38,862 bases of DNA from Humibacillus sp. (lineage in GTDB: Bacteria > Actinomycetota > Actinomycetes > Actinomycetales > Dermatophilaceae), in contig JAKDLG010000029.1 in assembly GCA_030452985.1 (NCBI GenBank), positions 1-38,862 on the forward strand, in the 5' to 3' direction. Below, piece by piece: positions 16,823 to 25,316 of the stretch (position 1 is the first letter of the stretch; each line of letters begins with the position of its first letter). Both the position numbers and the translations under genes were made by a program. The notes under the pieces were generated by a model. It saw nothing but the letters and a program-made list of their open reading frames with translations. It ran no database searches and was not told the origin of the DNA.

Positions 16823-19554
16823 CCGGCCAGCCGGGCCAGCCGGGCCGCCCGCCGACCAACCCAACCTCCGACCCTGCTGGCAACCCGACGTTCGCCGGCC
16901 CGACGCCTTCCATGCTGGCCAAGCCACCGACCTTCCGCGAGAAGGCCACCGCCCAGTTCGCCCGGCTGCGACCGAGCACCGCACACCTGGTCGACGCCGG
17001 GTTCACCACCGTGCTCGTCGGTCTCGCCCTCATCGGGTTCCGCACCACCTTCTTCGGGCTCGGCTGGTTCTGGGTCGGTCTGGCCGGCCTGGTGATCGGC
17101 CTGGTCATCACCCACATCACGGCGACCTTCCGGCTGCCCGGCATCCTCACGGGGGTGGCCGTGGCCCTCGCCTACCTGCTGCTCGCCGGCCCGATCGCAA
17201 CCCGAGAAGACCTCGTGTGGGGGTTCCTGCCGTCGGGCTCGACCTTCGCCGGGGTGGCGCACATGGCGGTGCCCGGGTGGAAGGAGCTGCTGACGGCCCT
17301 GCCGCCCGCCGACGCGGAGGGGCCGTATCTGGCGCTGCCCTTCCTCTTCGCCATGGTCGGCGCCGCGCTCACCTATGGGGTGGCCCGACGGTGGCCCGGC
17401 GCGGTGACCGCCCTCGTCGCCCCCGTGGCCCTGCTCGTCACGTCGCTGCTGCTCGGAACCCTCACCGCGGCGGCCGTGGCGCTGCAGGGGGCCGCCTTCG
17501 GTCTGGTGGCGATCGGCTGGGCGGCGTTGCGCAGCAACCGGAACCGACCGGCGCTGCAGAACGGCGCCGCCCGCACGACCCGCGCTGTCACCACGGCCGC
17601 GCTGCTCGCGGTGGCCACCGTCGGCGGGTTCTTCGTCGGCCCGCACCTGCCGGGCGCCGACGCCGCCGGGCGCACCGTGCTGCGCACCGGGCTCACCCCG
17701 CCCTACGACGTCACCGCGTTCCCCAGCCCGCTCGCCGGGTTCCGGCAGTACACCGAGCCGAACCCCTCGAAGCTCTTCAGCAAGACGCTGCTCACCGTGC
17801 AGGGGCTCCCGGCCGGTACGCCGGTGCGCTTCGCCACGCTCGACTCCTACGACGGCTACGTGTGGGGGGCGGGCAACGCGGCCGACCTCGGCACCGGCAC
17901 CGAGGGCACCAGCTTTCGCAAGGTCGGCACCCACATCGCCCCGGCCGACGACGGCCTGCGGGCGGGCCAGGAGGTCACCGCCACGGTCACCGTGCCGGCA
18001 GGAGGCTACGGCGACGTGTGGCTGCCGACGTTCGGCACCGTCACCGGCCTCGACTTCGCCGGCAACCGCGCCAAGGCGCTCGACGACGAGCTGCGCTTCA
18101 ACATCGACACCAACACCGGCGTGCTGCCCGAGAAGCTGCAACCCGGCGACGCCTACACGGTCACCGCCTACGTGCCCGACACGGCCACCCCTCCCCAGAA
18201 CGTCGAGACCGGCTCCGGCCCGCTCGACGGCATCGACACCGAGTCGCTCAACTTCGTCAACGACCGGCTCGACGCCTGGACCGGCCGGGTCGACGGCTCG
18301 TGGCAGAAGGTGCAGGCCATCGCCAAGGCCATGCAGGACGGCGCCTACACCGACGGCGGCACGCCCGGCGACTACCAGAACAAGTTCCTGGCCGGGCACA
18401 GCCTGCGCCGCATGACCCAGTTCGTGAAGTCGACCCAGCTGGCCGGCAACGACGAGCAGTACGCCTCGGCCCTTGCGCTCGCCGCCAACCGCATCGGCAT
18501 CCCGACCCGGGTCGTGGTCGGCGCCATCCCCAAGACGGCGGGCACGGTCAAGGGCAGTGACGTGCACGCGTGGGTCGAGGTGCGCCTCGCCGACGGCAGC
18601 TGGCAGGCGGTGCTGCCGGCCCAGTTCTTGCCCGACCGGAACAAGAAGCCGCAGCAGCTGATCCAGAAGTCGCAGGAGAAGAAGACCGGCGCGCAGGTGC
18701 CGCCCCCGGCGGCCAACAACCCGCCGAGCGTGCTCCAGGGCCCCGACCAGGCCCAGAACGCCACCCAGCTCAAGGCCCCGCCGAAAGACGAGAAGAGCCC
18801 GCTCGACCCGAGTACCTGGCCCGACTGGCTGCGCTGGCTGGTCTTCTTCCTCGTGGTGCCGCTGCTGGTGCTGCTCGCCGTCTACGGGCTGATCCGGCTG
18901 ACGAAGTGGGTACGCCGACGCCGTCGCCGCACCCGGGGCACCACCGCGCACCGGGTGACCGGCGGCTGGCGCGAGGTCGTCGACACCGCTCGCGACCTGC
19001 GGATGCCGCTGCCCGCCAGGGGAACCCGCCTCGAGGAGGCTCGCGCGCTCGAGCTGCACGTGTCGGGACCACCACCGGAGCCCGTCAGCCCGATCGTCGA
19101 CGGGGCCCTGATCGGCGCCCCGCTCGCGGTCACGCCGCCGACCACCCGGCATCCGGCCAATGAGGGTGATGCGGCAGGGGTGCGGGTGACCGACCCGCAC
19201 GCCGCGGGAGCCGGTCTGGGGCTGGTCACCCTCGCCACGTCGGCCAACACGCACGTGTTCGACATCGACCCCCCGACCGCCGAGGAGGTCGACGCCTTCT
19301 GGGCCGACGTCGCCACGGCCCGCAAGGCCATTCGCGCCGAGAACACCTTTTGGCAAAAGGTGCGGGGCGACCTGTCGCTGCGCACCTTCCGCGAGGCACG
19401 CAGGGCAAACCAGGCACCGGCCGCCCAGCGCTCCGCGCGCAGGCGTGACAGGGCTGCTGACAGCGCTGACAGGGCTGACAGGGCCGACGGGGCAGCACGG
19501 GGCACCTCCGCCCCGAACACCTCCCGTCGGCTCGGAAAGCGGGGCCGCTCGTGA
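16819..19554 (+). CDS. TgpA-like membrane protein with degenerate transglutaminase domain
   Basis: This 911-residue protein starts at an ATG overlapping the DUF58 stop. Several transmembrane helices fill about residues 58-275 (TgpA-type N-terminus). A large extracytoplasmic region (about 280-670) follows, then a last helix at about 672-695 (LVFFLVVPLLVLLAVYGL) and a cytoplasmic tail of about 215 residues rich in Arg and Asp near its end. The transglutaminase-like core is at about 540-605. In active relatives the motifs are GxCxxxA, HAWVE and a WxxxDP segment. Here they read GNDEQYAS (Asp545 where Cys is expected), HAWVEV (His583 kept) and SWQAVLP (Leu599 where Asp is expected). Two of the three catalytic residues are gone, so it is probably a structural or binding pseudoenzyme. 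It completes the MoxR-DUF58-transglutaminase trio and overlaps the next gene by GTGA. Confidence 0.9.
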   Translation: MTGQPGQPGRPPTNPTSDPAGNPTFAGPTPSMLAKPPTFREKATAQFARLRPSTAHLVDAGFTTVLVGLALIGFRTTFFGLGWFWVGLAGLVIGLVITHITATFRLPGILTGVAVALAYLLLAGPIATREDLVWGFLPSGSTFAGVAHMAVPGWKELLTALPPADAEGPYLALPFLFAMVGAALTYGVARRWPGAVTALVAPVALLVTSLLLGTLTAAAVALQGAAFGLVAIGWAALRSNRNRPALQNGAARTTRAVTTAALLAVATVGGFFVGPHLPGADAAGRTVLRTGLTPPYDVTAFPSPLAGFRQYTEPNPSKLFSKTLLTVQGLPAGTPVRFATLDSYDGYVWGAGNAADLGTGTEGTSFRKVGTHIAPADDGLRAGQEVTATVTVPAGGYGDVWLPTFGTVTGLDFAGNRAKALDDELRFNIDTNTGVLPEKLQPGDAYTVTAYVPDTATPPQNVETGSGPLDGIDTESLNFVNDRLDAWTGRVDGSWQKVQAIAKAMQDGAYTDGGTPGDYQNKFLAGHSLRRMTQFVKSTQLAGNDEQYASALALAANRIGIPTRVVVGAIPKTAGTVKGSDVHAWVEVRLADGSWQAVLPAQFLPDRNKKPQQLIQKSQEKKTGAQVPPPAANNPPSVLQGPDQAQNATQLKAPPKDEKSPLDPSTWPDWLRWLVFFLVVPLLVLLAVYGLIRLTKWVRRRRRRTRGTTAHRVTGGWREVVDTARDLRMPLPARGTRLEEARALELHVSGPPPEPVSPIVDGALIGAPLAVTPPTTRHPANEGDAAGVRVTDPHAAGAGLGLVTLATSANTHVFDIDPPTAEEVDAFWADVATARKAIRAENTFWQKVRGDLSLRTFREARRANQAPAAQRSARRRDRAADSADRADRADGAARGTSAPNTSRRLGKRGRS

Positions 19555-22500
19555 AGCTCAAGTTCGTGCTGCGGTCCGGCGACCGCGAGACCGATCTCGT
19601 CGCCACCACCGACTCGGCCACCACCGTCGGTGACCTCGCCGGCTTCCTGGCCGCCTCCGACCCCCGCCGCTCGAGCGTGCTGGGGGCCGACCACGCCATG
19701 ACCCTCGTGCTCGTCGACCACGAGATGCGCAGCCTCGACGCCCGGGCCACCGTGGCCGAGAGCGGTCTGCAGTCGGGGATGCGAGTCAGCGTGACGCGGG
19801 CGGGTGAGGGTTTCGTCGACCGCGGCCGCCCGGCCGCCGTCGCCTCCATCCGATCGGGCCCCGACGCGGGGCGCGAGGTGCAGCTCTCGCGCGGCACCGC
19901 CTACGTGGGCCGGGGCCGTGGGTGCGAGGTGCAGCTCACCGACGAGTCGGTGTCGCGCCAGCACGCCAAGCTCGTCGTGCAGGAGGTCGTCGAGGTCGTC
20001 GACCTCGGCTCGGCCAACGGCATCACCGCCGCCGGCCAGCAGGTCGCCCGGGCCCAGCTGAAGAGCGGCGACATCGTGCGGCTCGGCGAGACCGAGCTCG
20101 AGGTGCACCTCTACGGCGACGCCGCCGCCAGCCGCCCCGGCAGCGGCGTGCTGTCGGGGGATGCCGGCACGGTGGCCTTCTCGCGCTCCCCCCGGGTGGC
20201 GCCGCTGTTCGAGGGCCAGGAGTTCCAGGTGCCCGAGCTGCCCGAGCGCGGCAAGGGCAACCCGTTGCCGCTCATCGCGATGATTGTGCCGCTGCTCATG
20301 GGCGCCGTGCTGTTCGCGGTGACCAAGAGCCCCTACTCGATCATCTTCATGCTGATGATGCCGCTGATGATGGCCGGCACCTACATGGAGTCGCGCCGCC
20401 AGCAGAAGAAGGACTTCGCCCAGGCGATGGTCGACTTCAAGGAGGACATCGGGCTGCTCTCCGACCGCATCCGGGCCACCGCCGACACCGAGGTCGGGGT
20501 GCGACGTGGGGAGCACCCCAGCGGCGCCGACGCCCTGCTGGCCGTGCGTGACCGGTCGGCCCTGCTCTGGACCCGTCGCCGTGACGGCCACGGCTTCGGC
20601 GAGCTGAGGCTCGGCCTCGGCACCCGGCTCTCCCGCTCGAGCATCACGATGCCCGCCGTGGGCCGGTCGAAGGCCGAGGCCTGGCTCGAGGTCTCCGACA
20701 ACCTCAACGGCCTCGAGGTCGTGCACGACGTGCCGGTCGTCGCCACCCCGCTCACCGACGGCGCCCTGGGCGTCGCCGGGCCGCGCCGCACCTCCCTCGA
20801 CGCGGCCCGTTCCCTCGTGATCCAGGCCGCGGCCCTGCACTCGCCGGCCGAGCTCGCCGTCTGCGCGTTCGCGTCGGGCGGGTCGGCCCGCGACTGGGAC
20901 TTTCTCAAGTGGCTGCCGCACACGAGCTCACCGCACAGCCCCATCGACACCGGTCACCTGGCCGGTTCGACGCCGGCCTGCTCGGCCCTCGCCGACGCTC
21001 TCGAAGACCTGATCGCCTCCACGGGGGCACCGAAGGCAGCGAGCGGCTCGGGGGGCTCGGGGGGCTCCGGCCGCAGGGGCGGCGACCCGGCATTCGGCGG
21101 ACCCGACCGACCGACGGTGCTCGTGCTCGTCGAGAGCGACGCCCCCATCGACCGCAGCCGTCTCGTCGCGATCGCCGAGCGCGGTCACCGGCACGGCATC
21201 ATCGTGGTCTGGGTGGCCGAGACCCAGACGCTGCTGCCCGCTGCCTGCCACACCTTCCTCGTCGTCGCCGACGACGAGACCTCGCTGGCCGGCTACGTGC
21301 ACCAGGGTGACGAGGTGCGGCCCGTGGCGGTCGACCGGGTCAGCTACGACGAGGCGATGGCGGCCGCGCGGCTGCTCGCCCCGGTCGTCGACTCCGGTGT
21401 GCCCGTCGACGACGACAGCGACCTGCCCCGCAGCGTCTCGATGCTCACGCTCGCCGGCGCCGATCTCGCCCGCGCCGAGCAGGCCGTGGTCGAGAAGTGG
21501 GGCGAGTCGCGTTCGATCCTCACCGGGCCGTACGCCCCGGCGGTGCTGCCGCGCAAGCCCGGCAACCTGCGGGCGGTCATCGGCCAGTCGAGCCAGGGCA
21601 CCTTCTCGGTCGACATCCGCACCGACGGGCCGCACGCCCTCGTCGGCGGCACGACCGGTGCCGGCAAGTCCGAGCTGCTGCAGTCGTGGATCCTCGGCAT
21701 GGCGGCCGCTCACTCGCCGCAGCGGGTCACCTTCCTGCTCGTCGACTACAAGGGCGGCTCGGCCTTTCGCGACTGCGTCAAGCTGCCGCACACGGTGGGC
21801 CTGGTCACCGACCTCTCGCCGCACCTCGTGCGCCGGGCGCTGGCCTCGCTGGCCGCCGAGCTGCACTACCGCGAGCACCTGCTCGCACGGCACAAGGCGA
21901 AGGACCTGCTCGAGCTCGAGCGCCGCGGTGAGGTCGACGCCCCGCCGTCGCTCATCCTCGTCGTCGACGAGTTCGCCGCGCTGGTGCAGGAAGTGCCCGA
22001 GTTCGTCGACGGCGTCGTCAACGTGGCGCAGCGGGGCCGCTCGCTGGGGCTGCACCTCATCCTCGCCACCCAGCGACCGGCCGGCGTGATCAAGGACAAC
22101 CTGCGGGCCAACACGAACCTGCGCCTCGCCCTGCGGATGGCTGACGAGAACGACTCCGAAGACGTGCTCGGCTCCAAGGAGGCGGCGTTCTTCGACCCCG
22201 CCCTGCCCGGCCGCGCCGTGTCGAAGACCGGCCCGGGTCGCCTCGTGCCGTTCCAGTCCGGGTACGCCGGCGGCTGGACCTCCGACGTGCCGCCGCCCCC
22301 CGACATGAAGGTCGAGACCCTGACCTTCGGCGCCGGTGCCGTGTGGGAGCCGCCCGCCGACGACTCCCGCGACGACGCCGCCGACCTCGGCCCGACCGAC
22401 ATCCAGCGCCTCGTCGCCTCGATCGACCGGGCCTCGAAGCTTGCCGAGCTGCCGACGCCTCGCAAACCGTGGCTGCCCGACCTGCGCTCCGTCTACGACC

Positions 22501-23999
22501 TCGCGTCACTGCCCACCGGGCGTCGCGACGACGAGCTCGTCTTCGGGGTGGCCGACGACCCCGACCGGCAGGCCCAGCCCGAGATCTCGTTCCGCCCCGA
22601 CAAGGAGGGGAACATCGCCATCTACGGCTCGTCGGGCTCGGGCAAGTCGGTGTTCCTGCGCAGCATCGCCGTGGCCGCCGGGTACACGGTGCGCGGTGGG
22701 CCGTGCCAGGTCTACGGGCTCGACTTCGGCAACCGAGGGCTGGCCATGCTCGAGGCTCTGCCGCACGTCGGCTCGATCGTGCCGGGCGGTGACCACGAGC
22801 GGGTCACCCGCCTGCTGCGGATGATCCGCTCGACCATCGACGAGCGGGCGGGCCGCTACTCGGCCGTGAGCGCATCGACCGTCACCGACTACCGGCGCCT
22901 CGCGGGCCGCCCCGACGAGCCGCGCATCATCGTGCTCATCGACAACATGACGGCGTTCCGTCAGGCCTACGAGGTCGGCGGCCGATTCCAGTGGCTCGAC
23001 CACGTGGCCGGTCTCGCCGCCGACGGACGCCCGGTGGGGGTGCACTTCGTCATCGCCTCCGATCAGCGCACCGGCCTGCCGACGAACCTCGGGGCTGCCG
23101 TGCAGGGGCGGATCATCCTGCGGATGAGCAACACCGACGACTACAGCGTGTTCGGCGTGCCGGGCGATGTGCTGACGATGGCCTCGCCCCCGGGCCGTGG
23201 CCTGATGAACGGCTCGGAGGTGCAGGTGGGGGTGCTCGGGGGTTCGAGCGACGTCACGGTGCAGGCGGCTGCCGTCGAGGCGTTCGCGGCCGCCACGCGC
23301 AAGGCCGGCGTCGGTTCGGCGCCCCCGATCGAGAGCCTCGCGGAGGACATCCCGTTGGCCGAGCTACCGTCGGAACACGGCGGTCGCCCGGTCATCGGAG
23401 TGGCCAGCTCGACCCTCGCGCCGTACGGCTTCGACCCCAAGGGCACCTTCGTCATCACCGGTCCGTCGGGGTCGGGCCGCACCACCGCGGTCGCGGCCAC
23501 GGCTGCCGGCCTCTACCGGTTCAGCTCGGCCTCGGCGCTCTACCTCATGACGCCCCGGCGCAGCAGCGAGCTGCTCGGCCTCGGGGTGTGGGCCGAGACC
23601 GCGGTCGGGGGCGAGGCCACTGCCGCGCTCGCGAACCGGTTGGCCGACGACATCGAGCACGGCCGCATCACTGCCCCGGTGGCGGTGTTCGTCGAACGCA
23701 TCGACGACCTCGCCCCGGCCGGAGCCGAGAACGCCCTCACCGCTCTGACCAAGGCGTGCGTCGACAACGACCAGTTCGTGGTGGCCGAGGGGGAGGCGGC
23801 GTTCTTCAGCAGCAACTTCGGCATCCAGGCGCTGCTCAAGACCTCTCGTTCGGGGCTCGCTCTGCACCCCGACGGCAACGAGGGCCTGTCGGTGTTCAAA
23901 GCCAACCTGCCCTCGCTCAACCGGGCCGAGCTGCCCCCGGGTCGCGGGTTCGTTGTCGAGAAGGGCAAGTTCGAGCTGCTCCAGGTCGCCCTCCCCTGA
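19551..23999 (+). CDS. EccC/EssC-type FtsK/SpoIIIE ATPase with ubiquitin-like and FHA domains
   Basis: This 1482-residue protein starts at a GTG overlapping the previous stop (GTGA). Residues 1-85 look like a ubiquitin-like beta-grasp domain (EsaB/EccD-N-like). Residues 97-185 are an FHA domain with GR120-121, SRQH135-138 and NG156-157. Two transmembrane helices lie at about 240-280. Three FtsK-like ATPase domains follow. D1 has GGTTGAGKSE (Lys706) and VVDEF (Asp806-Glu807), intact. D2 has GSSGSGKS (Lys1032) but a Walker B of LIDN (Asp1131-Asn1132). D3 has GPSGSGRTT, with Arg1310 replacing the Walker A lysine, and no canonical DE pair. One fully canonical ATPase plus degenerate distal domains is the known plan of type VII motors. 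FHA plus three ATPases is closer to Firmicutes EssC than to mycobacterial EccC. It is the likely motor of the locus. Confidence 0.93.
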   Translation: MKLKFVLRSGDRETDLVATTDSATTVGDLAGFLAASDPRRSSVLGADHAMTLVLVDHEMRSLDARATVAESGLQSGMRVSVTRAGEGFVDRGRPAAVASIRSGPDAGREVQLSRGTAYVGRGRGCEVQLTDESVSRQHAKLVVQEVVEVVDLGSANGITAAGQQVARAQLKSGDIVRLGETELEVHLYGDAAASRPGSGVLSGDAGTVAFSRSPRVAPLFEGQEFQVPELPERGKGNPLPLIAMIVPLLMGAVLFAVTKSPYSIIFMLMMPLMMAGTYMESRRQQKKDFAQAMVDFKEDIGLLSDRIRATADTEVGVRRGEHPSGADALLAVRDRSALLWTRRRDGHGFGELRLGLGTRLSRSSITMPAVGRSKAEAWLEVSDNLNGLEVVHDVPVVATPLTDGALGVAGPRRTSLDAARSLVIQAAALHSPAELAVCAFASGGSARDWDFLKWLPHTSSPHSPIDTGHLAGSTPACSALADALEDLIASTGAPKAASGSGGSGGSGRRGGDPAFGGPDRPTVLVLVESDAPIDRSRLVAIAERGHRHGIIVVWVAETQTLLPAACHTFLVVADDETSLAGYVHQGDEVRPVAVDRVSYDEAMAAARLLAPVVDSGVPVDDDSDLPRSVSMLTLAGADLARAEQAVVEKWGESRSILTGPYAPAVLPRKPGNLRAVIGQSSQGTFSVDIRTDGPHALVGGTTGAGKSELLQSWILGMAAAHSPQRVTFLLVDYKGGSAFRDCVKLPHTVGLVTDLSPHLVRRALASLAAELHYREHLLARHKAKDLLELERRGEVDAPPSLILVVDEFAALVQEVPEFVDGVVNVAQRGRSLGLHLILATQRPAGVIKDNLRANTNLRLALRMADENDSEDVLGSKEAAFFDPALPGRAVSKTGPGRLVPFQSGYAGGWTSDVPPPPDMKVETLTFGAGAVWEPPADDSRDDAADLGPTDIQRLVASIDRASKLAELPTPRKPWLPDLRSVYDLASLPTGRRDDELVFGVADDPDRQAQPEISFRPDKEGNIAIYGSSGSGKSVFLRSIAVAAGYTVRGGPCQVYGLDFGNRGLAMLEALPHVGSIVPGGDHERVTRLLRMIRSTIDERAGRYSAVSASTVTDYRRLAGRPDEPRIIVLIDNMTAFRQAYEVGGRFQWLDHVAGLAADGRPVGVHFVIASDQRTGLPTNLGAAVQGRIILRMSNTDDYSVFGVPGDVLTMASPPGRGLMNGSEVQVGVLGGSSDVTVQAAAVEAFAAATRKAGVGSAPPIESLAEDIPLAELPSEHGGRPVIGVASSTLAPYGFDPKGTFVITGPSGSGRTTAVAATAAGLYRFSSASALYLMTPRRSSELLGLGVWAETAVGGEATAALANRLADDIEHGRITAPVAVFVERIDDLAPAGAENALTALTKACVDNDQFVVAEGEAAFFSSNFGIQALLKTSRSGLALHPDGNEGLSVFKANLPSLNRAELPPGRGFVVEKGKFELLQVALP

Positions 24000-24088
24000 C
24001 CCCCAAGTCGAGTGGCCAGAACATGACGACCACCCGTACCATCCGCAGCGCCCTGTGGGAGTGGGTCGGGGCGGATCTCGGCAGAGCG

Positions 24089-24114
24089 CTGGGCTCGGGC
24101 CAGGTCCGGCCCAG
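24089..24114. terminator. Possible stem-loop terminator between convergent genes
   Basis: CTGGGCTCGG pairs with CCGGCCCAG, giving a 9-bp stem with one bulged T and a 7-base loop. It lies between the EccC-like gene stop (23999) and the convergent minus-strand gene end (24124). No clear U-run follows, as is common in actinobacteria. Confidence 0.4.
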
Positions 24115-24123
24115 GGAGACCGG

Positions 24124-25104
24124 TCAGGGGCTGGCGAGGTCGTTGGGCTGGTCGATGAGCTGCGGCTTCAGCGCCAGCCACTGTCGGGCCGACAGGATCC
24201 TCGAGCTCTGGGCGAGTCGGAGGGCCGTCGCCTCCGTGCTCCTGCTGAGCGCGGCGCCGCTCCACCCGACGTAGGCCACCAGGCCGGGGGAGGGTTCCCA
24301 GGCGACAGTACCGTTGCCGCCCCCGACCGTCGAAGCGACCGCCGGAGCCTCGTTCACGTTGCCCATCAAGGTGACGGTGCCGGCGTAGAGCGCGTCCTCG
24401 AACCCGCCCCCGCGGCCCAGGCCGGTGTAGGTCAGGCCGAGCGCCCCCTCGTAGTAGCGCAGCTCATGCACGAGCGGCATCCGCGACGGGGAACGACTGA
24501 TGACCTTGAACCGCGAGGGCGGCGCCACCTGGGGGCGACCGTCGACGACCCGGGTGGCGGCGGCGATCTGAGCGAGCACGGTGACGGGGAGATCGCCGCG
24601 CACGCGGGCGTGCTGCTTGCCCAACGGCCACACGATCTGGCCGGCCGTGGCGACGCCGTCCACCGGTCCGACCGGCACCAGGTTCCGGTTCTCACGTGGC
24701 GCCGCCGGCACCGGGTACGTCACGACGGCGCCGTGGTGACCCAGCGACCCGTCGTCGCGGCGCACCACCACGGTCCAGGCGTCGAACACGGCCGGCAGGT
24801 CACGACTGGTCAACGCCGATCCGGGTGTCATGTAGTCGAGCGCCACGCCGCCGAACGGGGGCAGGGCGGTCTCGAGAGTGACCGAGGGCTCGACCCCGGA
24901 TGCCGTCGGGGCCGGGCTCGCCGTCGCGGCGGGAGGTGACGAGCGCGAAGGTTGCGGTGCGGCATCCTTGCGGCTGCTGGCGTCGAACCGGCCCAGGGCC
25001 CAGATGCCCACGACCGCGAGCAGCACGATGCCGATCACCGACAGCAGCCGGCGAGGTCGGCTCTCGGGCCGCGCCGAGTCAGGACTGCGGTGTGGCTCAC
25101 CCAC
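24124..25104 (-). CDS. Single-pass membrane protein of unknown function
   Basis: I do not recognise a family. From the GTG at 25104 the product has 326 residues: a basic, Pro/Arg-rich tail (PESRPRR), one transmembrane helix at about 19-38 (LLSVIGIVLLAVVGIWALG), a Ser/Pro/Ala linker (about 45-75), and an extracytoplasmic domain of about 250 residues with many beta strands, ending in an Arg/Gln-rich segment (SSRILSARQWLALKPQLI). Alternative starts are the ATG at 25140 and a GTG at 25158; both add residues and run into the palindrome at 25141-25194. I prefer 25104 because a GGTGG stands 11-12 bases upstream. It converges on the EccC-like gene, so it is not part of that operon, although an envelope role near the machine is possible. 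Confidence 0.75.
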   Translation of the reverse strand: MGEPHRSPDSARPESRPRRLLSVIGIVLLAVVGIWALGRFDASSRKDAAPQPSRSSPPAATASPAPTASGVEPSVTLETALPPFGGVALDYMTPGSALTSRDLPAVFDAWTVVVRRDDGSLGHHGAVVTYPVPAAPRENRNLVPVGPVDGVATAGQIVWPLGKQHARVRGDLPVTVLAQIAAATRVVDGRPQVAPPSRFKVISRSPSRMPLVHELRYYEGALGLTYTGLGRGGGFEDALYAGTVTLMGNVNEAPAVASTVGGGNGTVAWEPSPGLVAYVGWSGAALSRSTEATALRLAQSSRILSARQWLALKPQLIDQPNDLASP

Positions 25105-25140
25105 ATCTGTGAGTATCCACCCGACCCCGGACGAACACAT

Positions 25141-25194
25141 CGGGTAACCGTCAAGCACCCCCGACTGCAGTCATCGGTCGTTGACGGTCACCCG
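25141..25194. promoter_or_regulatory. 54-bp imperfect palindrome upstream of both divergent genes
   Basis: The outer arms CGGGTAACCGTCAA (25141-25154) and TTGACGGTCACCCG (25181-25194) are reverse complements with one mismatch. At the exact shared centre is a perfect GACTGCAGTC (25163-25172). It lies in the 5' region of the minus-strand membrane-protein gene and about 120 bases before the + strand peptidase gene. It could be a regulator-binding site or an RNA hairpin. No regulator family can be assigned. Confidence 0.55.
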
Positions 25195-25316
25195 GTGTTG
25201 CCGCGGCGGCGGACGGTCGAACAGGCATGTTTGTCAATGGATTTCATCATAGACACGACATCGGGCCACGCGACAGAATGTTCGAACTCGAAACTACCAA
25301 CTGATCGGAACCTGAA

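Noticed and set aside
16345-19356. Long minus-strand open frame opposite the DUF58 and transglutaminase genes
   Set aside because: It is an antisense shadow in high-GC DNA: the product is Arg/Gly/His-rich low-complexity sequence without motifs, while the opposite strand has clear families.
24023-24274. Possible 83-codon gene after the EccC-like gene (ATG 24023)
   Set aside because: Its second half lies antisense to the C-terminal end of the well-supported minus-strand gene, it has no clear SD, and its product is Arg/Trp-rich without a domain.
25231-25255. Promoter-like TTGTCA on + and TTGACA on - in the peptidase leader
   Set aside because: Neither has a -10 hexamer at suitable spacing, so I only note the AT-richer leader.
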